Assembly (NCBI GenBank): GCA_010672585.1
Contig: JAAHGF010000008.1
Location: 465,616-506,987 of the forward strand
DNA from: Okeania sp. SIO1I7
GTDB lineage: Bacteria; Cyanobacteriota; Cyanobacteriia; Cyanobacteriales; Microcoleaceae
DNA length: 41,372 nucleotides
Direction of reading: 5' to 3'
Positions 16,970 to 26,000 of the stretch are shown here, piece after piece (the first letter of the stretch is position 1; every line of letters begins with the position of its first letter). A model generated the notes under the pieces. It was not told where the DNA came from, did not search any database, and saw nothing but the letters and a program-made list of their open reading frames with translations. The translations under genes and the position numbers were made by a program.

Positions 16970-17453
16970 TGCCCAAGTTATGGAACAGGAGGCAGATTAG
17001 TAGATAGGCAATTTGGAGAATCTATAAGTAAAGGTCCCATGAAGGGAGCAATAAAAAAACCAGAGTTACAAAAGCGTCTTACAGAATATATCAAAACTAT
17101 TGTTGTTGAAAAAAAGCTTCAGATAAACAACATGATAATTCATCGCGATGGTCGTTGGTGTCCTAGTGAAATTTCTGCACTTCAGCAAACAATAAAAAAA
17201 TCAAAAGAAGAAAAAAATTTACCCGAAAACTTTATTAAAAAGTATTGTAGAGATTGCTATTTTAAGCATTCAGGAATTATGACCAGGTTGTCAGCGTTAT
17301 GAAACACCTTTAATAGATGATAGTGAAATTGAAAATATACCAGATAATATTTTGCTAGAAGATATCCTCAATCAAGCAGTAAAACTTCTTTTGAATTATC
17401 CTGAACGTTATGAATATTGGGAAACAAAAATATTTAAAGCATTGAAATTTTAA
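16970..17453 (+). pseudogene. Remnant of a PIWI-domain (Argonaute-like) gene plus frameshifted tail
   Basis: The frame from about 16970 to 17302 reads YGTGGRLVDRQFGESISKG, PMKGAIKKPELQKRLTEYI, then NNMIIHRDGRWCPSEISALQ. A nucleic-acid-binding protein with 'hydrophobic-IHRDGR-x-x-x-x-E-x-x-x-L' fits the PIWI (RNase H-like) fold of prokaryotic Argonautes. There is no credible start and the N-terminal 400-plus residues and first catalytic Asp are missing. After KKYCRDCYFKHSG the frame stops, while a shifted frame continues GCQRYETPLIDDSEIENIP to TAA at 17451, suggesting one frameshift or fusion with another gene remnant. The PIWI call is by eye. Confidence 0.45.
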
Positions 17454-17883
17454 TCATAGTTTTAAGCAATGAAATTAGCAGGTGCAAGATTACCTTTAGT
17501 TCCAGTATTTTTTATTATTCTGCCTGTCAATCATATGATTTTGATATTTTGAGAGTTGAGAGAATAAATAGACATCTCCTCCAAAAGAGGGAATAGGGAA
17601 TAGGGAATAGGTATGGAGGGGGAAAGAACTGATAATTTCTGTACGATAATTGATTTAATTTTTGATTTTTGGAGATGTCTAATGTAGATAATTACTTACA
17701 GGCTGAATAGAGCGATCGCAATTACTTAATATTTTTTAATAATTCCTCATACTTGTATAATTATACTTATTTTTATTGATTGCTTGAGATTTTGAGTTAG
17801 GGGAAATTAATGATATCTTAAAAAGATAATGGAATAATAGTTATTAATATTAAGTAAAATTATCATGTATATACTAACTCCAT

Positions 17884-17930
17884 GTAACCATTCAGCCGTC
17901 AGCTATCAGCTATTGCTTTTAGTGAGTGAT
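17884..17930 (+). mobile_element. Family 1 left end, unpaired
   Basis: The first roughly 40 bp match the reverse complement of the IS right end at 131-177 (shared CAGCTATTGCTTTTAGT). A matching right terminus or target duplication was not found, so this is a truncated or diverged copy. Confidence 0.5.
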
Positions 17931-18141
17931 GAAAGCTTTATTAATTGAGAAACGAAAAATCTTGCTACAAAAGTCAGCTCCAAAATCTATATTCATTTAA
18001 ACCTCGTCCCTAAGCACAGGGTCTGATTGCTGAAGTCCGCAGTTCCTCCGGAGGAGACTAGCTGATGGCTAATAGCTGTTTGTGCAGCATTCCGTTCGTC
18101 TTTCAGTCATTTAATAATCTTGACAAAATTTATAAAATAGT

Positions 18142-18249
18142 CTAGTGCAGGATGGCGGAAATAACTGGTTATAAAATCCTAAAACAATTACAAATCAAAA
18201 ATGATTGACTTTTGGCTTTTGACTTTTAACTTCCGCGTAGCGGCACTAG
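18142..18249. mobile_element. Small element with CTAGTGC/GCACTAG ends
   Basis: CTAGTGC at the left and GCACTAG at the right are perfect inverted repeats, with inner CGGAA/TTCCG also inverted. The interior has TTTTGACTTTT-type short repeats. The length is about 108 bp. Confidence 0.45.
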
Positions 18250-18451
18250 GGAGAAAAATCTCACTAGGATAAATATCATTATTAAATATATTTTTTGGTA
18301 TAGTAATTAGCCGGAATTAACTCACATCGCCAAGAATAGTTAAATTAAAGCATCCGCGATAATTTCTTGAGAAAATGTTAAACATTAAAAATCATCTTTG
18401 AAGTAAAATAACTAAAGATTAAGAATTGTAAAAAATGGGAGTTATGTAGTA

Positions 18452-19639
18452 ATGAAAATTCTTGTATTAAGCTGGGAGTTTCCACCAAGAATTATTGGAG
18501 GTATAGCACGTCATGTTGCAGAATTATATCCAGAAATGGTGAAATTAGGACATGAAGTGCATTTAATCACAGTCAAGTCTGGCGAAGCGCCAATGTATGA
18601 AATTGTAGAAGGAATAGAAGTACATAGAGTGCCAGTCGGACCAAGTCAAAACTTCTTTCATTGGATAGCAAATATGAATGAAGCTATGGGTCGTCATGGA
18701 GGCAAACTAATAAAAGAAGAGAAAAATTTTGATATAATTCATGCCCATGATTGGTTAGTCACCGATGCAGCGATCGCTCTTAAACATATCTTTAAACTAC
18801 CGTTAATAGCGACAATTCATGCCACAGAAAATGGTCGTCACAATGGTATTCATAATCATAGCCAACAGTACATAAATGAAAAGGAAAAAGAGCTAGTTTA
18901 TAATGCTTGGCGAGTCATTGTTTGCTCTAGATATATGCAGGTAGAAGTAGCAAGAACTTTGGACAGTCCTTGGGATAAAATAGATATAATTTATAATGGT
19001 ATTTGTGCGGCAAAAAAACCAAGTAGAGATGAGTTTGATGCAGTAAATTTCCGCAGGCATTTTGCAGAAGATCGAGAAAAAATTGTCTACTATTTAGGTA
19101 GAATGACCCCAGAAAAAGGTCTTTCTGTGTTAATTCATGCAGCGCCGAGAGTAATTTCAGAAATGGGAGACCGGGTAAAATTTATTATGATCGGTGGCGG
19201 AAAAACAGACCTTTGGAAAAAAGAAGTATGGCATTTGGGAGTTTCTGAATGGTTTCATTTTACTGGGTTTATGTCTGATGAAAATTTAGATAAGTTTCAA
19301 GCGGTCGCTGACTGTGCAGTATTTCCCAGTCTTTACGAACCTTTTGGTATTGTTGCCCTAGAAAGTTTTGCCGCGCGGGTGCCTGTAGTGGTTTCGGATA
19401 CGGGTGGTTTGCCAGAAGTGGTGGAACATGGTAGAACAGGTATTGTGACGAAAGTTGGTAATTATGCTTCTTTGGCACAAGGCATTTTGGAGGCGTTGAG
19501 AGACTCTGGTTATATGCAAAAATTGGTTAGTAATGCTTATCAGGAATTAGAGTATAAATTTTGTTGGGGTAGGATAGCGAAACAAACAGACACGGTTTAT
19601 CAGAGAGTTGCAGCAGAAAGGTTACAAGTCGTGTGGTAA
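18452..19639 (+). CDS. Glycosyltransferase family 4 protein
   Basis: A 395-aa GT-B retaining glycosyltransferase. The N-terminal domain begins MKILVLSWEFPPRIIGGIAR, the Gly-rich acceptor loop of starch/glycogen synthase-like GT4 enzymes, and includes HAHDWL. The C-terminal domain has GRMTPEKG (R217/K222, phosphate contacts), MIGGG and the E-x7-E motif EPFGIVALE (E296/E304), then SDTGGLPEVV. GGGAG precedes the ATG at 18452. It is not glycogen synthase proper (too short), and the sugar donor is unknown. It is monocistronic; the stop is followed within a few bases by a TATCATATCCGG repeat. Confidence 0.9.
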   Translation: MKILVLSWEFPPRIIGGIARHVAELYPEMVKLGHEVHLITVKSGEAPMYEIVEGIEVHRVPVGPSQNFFHWIANMNEAMGRHGGKLIKEEKNFDIIHAHDWLVTDAAIALKHIFKLPLIATIHATENGRHNGIHNHSQQYINEKEKELVYNAWRVIVCSRYMQVEVARTLDSPWDKIDIIYNGICAAKKPSRDEFDAVNFRRHFAEDREKIVYYLGRMTPEKGLSVLIHAAPRVISEMGDRVKFIMIGGGKTDLWKKEVWHLGVSEWFHFTGFMSDENLDKFQAVADCAVFPSLYEPFGIVALESFAARVPVVVSDTGGLPEVVEHGRTGIVTKVGNYASLAQGILEALRDSGYMQKLVSNAYQELEYKFCWGRIAKQTDTVYQRVAAERLQVVW

Positions 19640-19641
19640 TA

Positions 19642-19911
19642 TCATATCCGGTTGAATACTTACACTTTGGAGGAAGGAAGGCAGAAGGCAGGAGGCAGCT
19701 ATGCTGAAGACAGAAGGGAAGAAAAGCTTATATCAAGTCATCCCCCAAGCCAAGAAATAAATTTCTTGGCTGAAAGCAGAAGTCATCTAAAGATGACTAA
19801 AGATAGCTAATTTATTATGGCTAATTAATGAGACTTGATATTAGAAGGGATAAAGTTTTTTGAACGCGCTATTATCCGGACATGATATGATATCAAATCC
19901 GTTTAATTGGA
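19642..19911. repeat. TATCATRTCCGG-ended repeat region
   Basis: Starts with ATATCATATCCGGTTGAA right at the GT4 stop codon and ends with TTATCCGGACATGATATGAT. These are the ends of the family 3 type seen at 21138 and 28045. Inside are GGCAGAAGGCAGGAGG-like tandem repeats and an inverted pair AAATTTCTTGGC / GCCAAGAAAT near 19750. Target duplication is not clear. No gene is seen. Confidence 0.55.
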
Positions 19912-19940
19912 AATAAAAAAATATCCAATCGTCATAACTA

Positions 19941-21146
19941 CTAAATCTTTGTGATTCCCTCTCCTCCTGAATCCTGACTCCTGAATCCTGACTTCTTTTC
20001 TGAAAATTTCATATAATTTAGCAAATTTATTTGATATTGATAGACTGATTGTTCTAAATCTTTCGCGATCGCACCAATAGAAAAATAGGGAGACTTTAGT
20101 GACCGTTGTTGTTGTTCGCACACATAAATATCCTCAGCTATAAAATCGCCAGATGCGAGGGGGTCCTCCTCATTCCCCGTACCATACTTATCCCATTTCC
20201 GCTTCGCAAAATAATTCCAAGATTTCCATTCCTGCTGCATATACTTCCAGTTAGATACAGGCATCACCTTCGACCTAATTTCCACAATTGAGCGATCGGG
20301 AGCAACTGGAATTACATGAAACGTAGACCAGCTTGATTCAATTTCACTTAATCCCAGATTGGGAAATAGCATCGGTACATAAGCACCAATTTTATCTTTT
20401 GGCACATGATTAATCAGGGGTAGTGGGGAATTATTCTCTATTCCTTCCAGATAATCCTTTGCTAGTGGTTCATAAAAATGAAAATGTTCGCCGACAAACC
20501 CAGTCTGCTGTCGCCTATGGTTATACATAAACAGCGTTTGAGAATGGAGGTGAGGTAAATGATAACCGTCAATATAATTTTCGACAATAATTTTCCAGTT
20601 AGCGTTAATTTGGTGACGAATTCTAGCTTCAACATATTCTACCAGTTTTTCTGGCTGATGAGGGCCTAAGTATGGTTCAATAGGACTAAACCAATCAACT
20701 AAAGACCTGGCATTAGGATCGGGGTGAACAAAAATCATACCTCGCCAAATTCCTACTGAAGCTTTGTGGAGGGATAGGGTTTGGAAATCCAGACCGGGAA
20801 ATTGGGTTTTGCATTCTGGTACAGCAGTGAGGTTGCCATCAAGATTATAAGTCCAATCGTGGTAAGGACAAGCGATCGCTTTCTTACGTTTCCCAGAAGT
20901 CCGAAGTAGTTGCGTACCACGGTGACGACAGATATTGTGGAAAGCACGCATCTGTTTGTTATCATCCAACAGCACTAAAATATTATTAACTCCTGCTTGC
21001 ACAGTCAGATAATCTCCTGATTCACTCAGGTCTTCAACAAATCCACCAAATTGCCAGGTCTGACTAAAGATAGTTTCTTGTTCTCGGTCGAACCAATCTT
21101 GTGAGGTATATGCTTCAATTGGTAAAATGGGCTGTGTTATTGTCAT
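19941..21146 (-). CDS. Aromatic ring-hydroxylating dioxygenase alpha subunit (Rieske type)
   Basis: A 401-aa Rieske non-heme iron oxygenase. The Rieske [2Fe-2S] ligands are C73/H75 (CRHRG) and C93/H96 (CPYHDW). The mononuclear iron motif is N190-x-x-D193-x-x-H196-x4-H201 in ENYIDGYHLPHLH, and EDIYVCEQQQ may give the carboxylate ligand region. Substrates of the family range from aromatics to choline and carnitine; none can be chosen. Both gene ends look altered by repeats. The last roughly 18 residues (SGFRSQDSGGEGITKI) are encoded by STRR and mobile-element sequence. The DNA right before ATG is a TATCCGG-type repeat end with no ribosome site. Catalytic parts are intact. Confidence 0.88.
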   Translation of the reverse strand: MTITQPILPIEAYTSQDWFDREQETIFSQTWQFGGFVEDLSESGDYLTVQAGVNNILVLLDDNKQMRAFHNICRHRGTQLLRTSGKRKKAIACPYHDWTYNLDGNLTAVPECKTQFPGLDFQTLSLHKASVGIWRGMIFVHPDPNARSLVDWFSPIEPYLGPHQPEKLVEYVEARIRHQINANWKIIVENYIDGYHLPHLHSQTLFMYNHRRQQTGFVGEHFHFYEPLAKDYLEGIENNSPLPLINHVPKDKIGAYVPMLFPNLGLSEIESSWSTFHVIPVAPDRSIVEIRSKVMPVSNWKYMQQEWKSWNYFAKRKWDKYGTGNEEDPLASGDFIAEDIYVCEQQQRSLKSPYFSIGAIAKDLEQSVYQYQINLLNYMKFSEKKSGFRSQDSGGEGITKI

Positions 21147-21266
21147 TATGCTATCCGGTTGAACAGTTATAAATAAAGGAGTCAGAAGTCAGGAGAAAAA
21201 AAGAGGGGAGAAGAAGGAAAAAAAGGAGAAAGTTTTTTCATCACTAATTATCCGAACATGATATAA
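21138..21266. mobile_element. Family 3-type short element abutting the Rieske start codon
   Basis: Left end TATCCGGTTGAACAG lies within ten bases of the Rieske ATG, and the right end is TTATCCGAACATGATATAA. The interior has AGTCAGGAG and GGAGAAAGTTTTTTCAT, shared with copies near 28125 and 27625. It supplies the whole immediate upstream region of the oxygenase gene. Confidence 0.55.
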
Positions 21267-21417
21267 GTTAGACAATAGGGGAAAAAAGGTAAAAAAATGG
21301 GTAGTCCTGCGGAGCGGAATGGTATACAAGAACAAAGGATGTCTGGCACAGGAGCAAGATGCTCCCACTGCCGTAGGTAACAAAAATAATGAAAATGCAC
21401 CACCACCGAAAAATGCT

Positions 21418-21520
21418 CCCTACTCTCCTACTCCCCTACTCCCCCATTCTCCCACTCCCCTACTCCCCCACTCTCCCACTCCCCCACTCCCCTACTCCCC
21501 TACTCCCCTACTCCCCATCT
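21418..21520. repeat. Long STRR array (CTCCCCTA / CTCCCCCA units)
   Basis: About 100 bp of 7-8-bp C-rich units such as CTCCCCTACTCCCCCA. The array reaches the 3' end of the cysteine desulfurase gene and encodes its last few residues' downstream sequence. Confidence 0.85.
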
Positions 21521-22683
21521 TTATAAACGGTTGCTTTGCGTAAAGATGTAATAGTAGCGATCGCGTGTTCGACCACCAAGTCTATTTCTTCCGCAGTATT
21601 AAACCGCCCGATGCCAAAACGCACGGAAGCATAAGCTAATTTTTCTGAGCGCCCCAAAGCTGCCAAAACATGGGAAGGTGCAATTTTTGCAGAAGTACAA
21701 GCAGAACCGGAAGAGACCGCCACCACAGGTTGTAACCCCAATAACAATGCTTGCCCATCTACACCCTCAACGCTAATATTCAAATTTCCTGGCAAACGCT
21801 GAGTCGGATGTCCGTTGAGAAAAATATTTTCCACTTTTTGCAGTTTTTCCCACAACTGTTGTCGTAAAGTGGTTAACCGTTTTGCCTCTGATTCCATTTC
21901 TGCTATTGCCACTTCCACAGCTTTACCAAAACCGACTATTTGCGGAGTATACAAAGTGCCAGAACGCATACCTCTTTCGTGACCGCCCCCATGTATTTGA
22001 GGTGCTAATTTTACCCTGGGATGACGACGACGCACATAGAGAGCGCCAACACCTTTTGGTCCGTAAACTTTGTGGGCAGTTAATGATAGTAAATCAATAT
22101 TCATTGTCTGCATATCTAGAGGAATTTTCCCAATAGCTTGTGCAGCATCAGTATGGAAAATAATGGAATTTTCTTTACATATTTCTCCTATTTTTGCCAA
22201 GGGTTGTAAGACACCAATTTCATTATTTGCTGCCATAACAGAGACTAATATTGTATCAGAACGTAATGCAGTTTCTAGGGAAGTTAAATCAATAATTCCA
22301 TCTGTATTTACAGGTAAATAAGTAACTTCAAATCCCAAGTTTTGTAAATATGTACAGGGGTCGAGAACGGCATTATGTTCCGTGGCAATAGTAATAATAT
22401 GTTTACCTTTATTGAAGTAAGCTTCGGCGACTCCTTTTATTGCTAAATTATTTGCCTCTGTCGCTCCACTGGTAAACACAATTTCTTCGGGGGTGGCGTT
22501 AATAGCTGAAGCTAAAATTTCTCTAGCTTTTTTAACTGCTGCTTCTGCTTCCCAACCATATTGATGAGTAACACTGGCAGGGTTGCCAAAATGTTCGGTG
22601 AAGTAAGGCAACATTGTTTTTAATACTCGTTCATCAAGAGGAGTAGTCGCGTTGCAGTCGAGATATATAGGACGTTGTAACAT
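21508..22683 (-). CDS. Cysteine desulfurase, NifS/IscS family
   Basis: A 391-aa PLP enzyme that takes sulfur from cysteine for Fe-S clusters and thiocofactors. PLP-binding K205 lies in LTAHKVYGPKGVGAL, with H204 next to it. The catalytic Cys loop is SSGSACTSAKIAPSHVL (C329), the class I IscS/NifS-type loop, and ERGMRSGTLYTPQIVG is typical. The start MLQRPIYLDCNATTPLD is canonical. No nif genes are nearby, so it is more likely a housekeeping desulfurase, but iscS versus nifS cannot be settled. The end runs into an STRR array; no ribosome site was seen. Confidence 0.93.
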   Translation of the reverse strand: MLQRPIYLDCNATTPLDERVLKTMLPYFTEHFGNPASVTHQYGWEAEAAVKKAREILASAINATPEEIVFTSGATEANNLAIKGVAEAYFNKGKHIITIATEHNAVLDPCTYLQNLGFEVTYLPVNTDGIIDLTSLETALRSDTILVSVMAANNEIGVLQPLAKIGEICKENSIIFHTDAAQAIGKIPLDMQTMNIDLLSLTAHKVYGPKGVGALYVRRRHPRVKLAPQIHGGGHERGMRSGTLYTPQIVGFGKAVEVAIAEMESEAKRLTTLRQQLWEKLQKVENIFLNGHPTQRLPGNLNISVEGVDGQALLLGLQPVVAVSSGSACTSAKIAPSHVLAALGRSEKLAYASVRFGIGRFNTAEEIDLVVEHAIATITSLRKATVYKDGE

Positions 22684-22712
22684 AATAATTAATTGATAAT
22701 TTGACCTAATCT

Positions 22713-22757
22713 TTTTAACTGTTTGCGCAGCATTCCGTAGGAAATGCTTACCATCTA
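22713..22757 (-). repeat. Dispersed hairpin repeat (CTGTTTGCGCAGCATTCC)
   Basis: On the minus strand it begins GTAAGCATTTCCTACGG and continues AATGCTGCGCAAACAG, matching the inner part of the family 1 element at 38953-38984. Related copies lie near 15605, 18077 and 33762. The GCATTTCC/GGAATGC core is a hairpin. Confidence 0.7.
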
Positions 22758-22805
22758 ATTATACCGATGCTACCAGATATATAATTAGTAAATTACTTTA
22801 TCTTA

Positions 22806-22906
22806 CAGCGGTTTTCATTTGGGTAGACCACAGTAGGGACGTTCCATGGAACGTCCCTACAGGGTTTGATGTGTGAAGATGTGGTTCATCAATTTGAAAA
22901 GCGCTG
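22806..22906. mobile_element. Short element with TA-flanked ends and a 28-bp palindrome
   Basis: The ends CAGCGGTTTTCA and TGAAAAGCGCTG are inverted repeats with one mismatch, each flanked by TA, as for IS630/Tc1-type insertions. In the middle, 22833-22860 is a perfect 28-bp palindrome centred on GTTCCATGGAAC. The 101-bp unit has no coding capacity. Confidence 0.55.
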
Positions 22907-23004
22907 TAATAGAGATATTCTATTGAATACGAATTTAAAAATTCATGCTATTCAAATCCTTTATTTATCCTGACTCCTGACTCCTGTTAATACAGTTGTT
23001 AAAC

Positions 23005-26000
23005 TTACTCGATCACTGGATGAATTGGAATTTGAATAATAAATTCAGTTCCTTGACCTAGTTGAGAATTACAGAATAGTTGACCCCCATGTTTTTGTAC
23101 TATAATTTCATAACTAATAGAAAGTCCTAAACCAGTTCCTTTTCCCACCTCTTTAGTAGTAAAAAATAGGTCAAATATTTTGTCTTTTGCCTCTTGAGTA
23201 ATCCCCAAACCATTATCAGCAATTTTAATTAAAACTGTGTCAGGATTATCTGGATTAATTTCTGTAGTAATTGTAATAGTAGGAATAAAAAATTTATCTG
23301 TTTCCAGTTTTTCTTCCAATACATCTATGGCATTACTAAGTAGGTTCATAAATACCTGATTAATTGGAGCTGCATAACACGGAACTAAAGGTAAATCCCC
23401 ATAATTTTTAACAATAGTAATCTGAGGAAGTTCTGGTTTAAGTTTCAATCGATGTTGCAAAATTAACAAGGTACTATCAATCCCTGCATGGAGGTCTACT
23501 TCTTTCTTTTTAGACTCATCAAGGCGAGAAAATGTTCTTAATGATAATACTAATTGACGAATTCTTTCAGCTCCCATCTTCATAGAATCTATCATCTTAG
23601 GCAAATCTTTAATAATAAACTCCAAGTCAATATCTTCTGAAAAATCTTGAATTTCAGAAACTGGTTCAAGATAATGTTGATGATATAATTTCATCAAAGT
23701 GAGCAAGCTTTGTGCATACTCATCGACATGAGTCAGATTGCCAGAAATAAAATTTACAGGATTATTAATTTCATGGGCAATACCTGCTACTAACTGCCCT
23801 AAACTAGCCATTTTTTCACCCTGAATCATCTGCACTTGAGTTTGTTTTAACTCCTGCAGAGTTTTTGTTAACTCTTCAGTTTGGGTACGGGTTTTTTCCA
23901 GTAATTCAGCTTGTTGTAAAGCAATACCTAACTGCACTCCCACCTGTGCTAGCAAATTAATTTCTTCATCTTGCCAATAACGAGGGCTAGAATTTTGATA
24001 AGCAACCAGTAACCCCCAAAGTTGATCTCCCTGCAAAATGGGCACAAAAGTTTCATTTCTAGGAAGTGTACCAGCATGAGTCAGTTTACTGATTACAGGA
24101 TTAATTGCTAAAGGAGTCTGAACGATAGGAGTCCATTCATCAATCATTGAATCTGCCACAAATTCCCCACTCCAGTCTGGATAAAAACGATAAATAGCGA
24201 CTCTCTCAACTTCTAGTAACTGTCGTACCTCTTGAGTAGTCGTCTGAAAAATTGCATTAATATCAAGAGATTGCCGAATTCTGTCAATAGTAATTGACAG
24301 TGCCTTTTGTCGTTCCGTTGCTTTGGCTAACTCTGCTGCTTGAGTTTTAACTTGTTTGACATACTCAGCTTGTTGTAGTGCGACTCCCAACTGAACGCCA
24401 ATTTGAGTTAATAATTCTACCTCTGCTGTTTCCCACTCACGGGGTGCAGAATTTTGAAAAGCTGCTAGCAAACCCCAAAGTTTTTTGCCCTGATAAATAG
24501 CCACAATGGCATAAGCTCGAGCTTGGTAAGACTCTAAAGTCTCAATGTAACAGTCGCTAAAACCTGAATTATAGATATCGTTGCAGGTACGATAAACTAC
24601 TCCTTTGGTAAAATCTCCGCCTTGAGTTTCCTGCAAATAAGTATCAGTTAGGGAATTTGGCAAATCTCTAAGGGAACACTTACTAACATTTGCAGGAACT
24701 TTAGGATTTTCCTTTTGCTCCTGTATTAACTGAACCCAACCCTCAGCAACTGACTCAGCCATAAATTCCCCACTCCAATCATCATTGAAGCGGAAGATCG
24801 CAACTCTGTCTACATCTAAAAGTTGCTGCACTTCTTGAGTAGTTGTTTGGAAAATTGTCTTAATATCCAGAGACCGACGCATTTTGTCAACAATTGCAGC
24901 CAGAGTTTTTTCACGTTCTGCAGATTTTTCTTGCTCTGCTGCTTTTGCTAGTTGTACCGACTGCTCCTGAACTTTCTGAAAATACTCAGCTTGTTGGAGA
25001 GCAACTCCCAACTGAGCAGCTATTTGAGCTAGCAAGTCTACTTCATCCTTTTGCCAATGACGAGGAGCCGAATTTTGATAAGCTGCCAGCAAACCCCAAA
25101 GTTTTTCTCCAGGTAAAATTGGCACAAGTGCATAAGACCTGGCTTCAAATTGTTCTAAAAGTTGAACATAACACTCATCATGACCCACCTGATAAATATC
25201 GTCAACGGCAAAAGTTTCATTGTTTACATACCGCCCCCCCTGAGTTTCTTGTAAAAAAGTATCTTCAATAATCGGCTGAACTCCGACTAGAGGAGTCCAT
25301 CCTTCCGCAAAAGACTCGGCAACAAATTCCCCACTCCAGTCAGGCAAAAACTGATATATTGCCACTCGCTCTGCTTGCAGAAGTTTTCTTACTTCTTCGG
25401 TTGCAGCCGCAAAAATTGTCTCAATATTAAAAGATCGGCGAATTTTGTCAAATAATTCACCTACAATTTTCTGGCGTTCGGCTAACTTTTCCTTTTGTCT
25501 ACTTATCGCCAGTTGTGCTGCCTGTTTTTCAAGTTGTATCAGAGCATCTTCTTGTTGTAGCGCTACACCAAAATGATCGGCTATTTGTTGAACAAATTCT
25601 ATTTCGTACTCTTGCCAATGACGGGGACTACTGCATTGATGAATGCACAGCAAACCCCAAAGTTCGGGTAATATTTCTGTACCTGCACCTTTGAGTAGAG
25701 GCACAACTAGATTAGCTCGTACTTGAAATTGCCCCAAAATTTCTGCATGGCAATCACTTAATCCTGCTTGATAAATGTCTGCCACTGCTTGTACTCTACC
25801 TTCTTGATAATAAACAGCAAATTGTTCCCCAAAACAGTGGTCGTATACTTTAACTGCTAATGCTGAATTCCACTCTGTTCCTACATCTTCAGAAACCAAT
25901 TCTCCTTCCCAGTCTCTTTCTGGATAAAAACGAAACACTCCCACGCGGTCAGCTTTGAGTAGTTGACGTACTTCTGTGGCAGTAATCTTAAAAATTTCTT

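Larger units (their letters stand above)
17454..18451. other. Repeat-filled intergenic region
   Basis: No credible gene in about 1 kb. It holds a GGGAATA heptamer array (17587-17611), a family 1-like left end from 17884 (GTAACCATTCAGCCGTCAGC), and a perfect TCCTCC/GGAGGA hairpin near 18045. A GTTTGTGCAGCATTCCG segment near 18077 and a small inverted-repeat element (18142-18249) follow. Confidence 0.6.
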
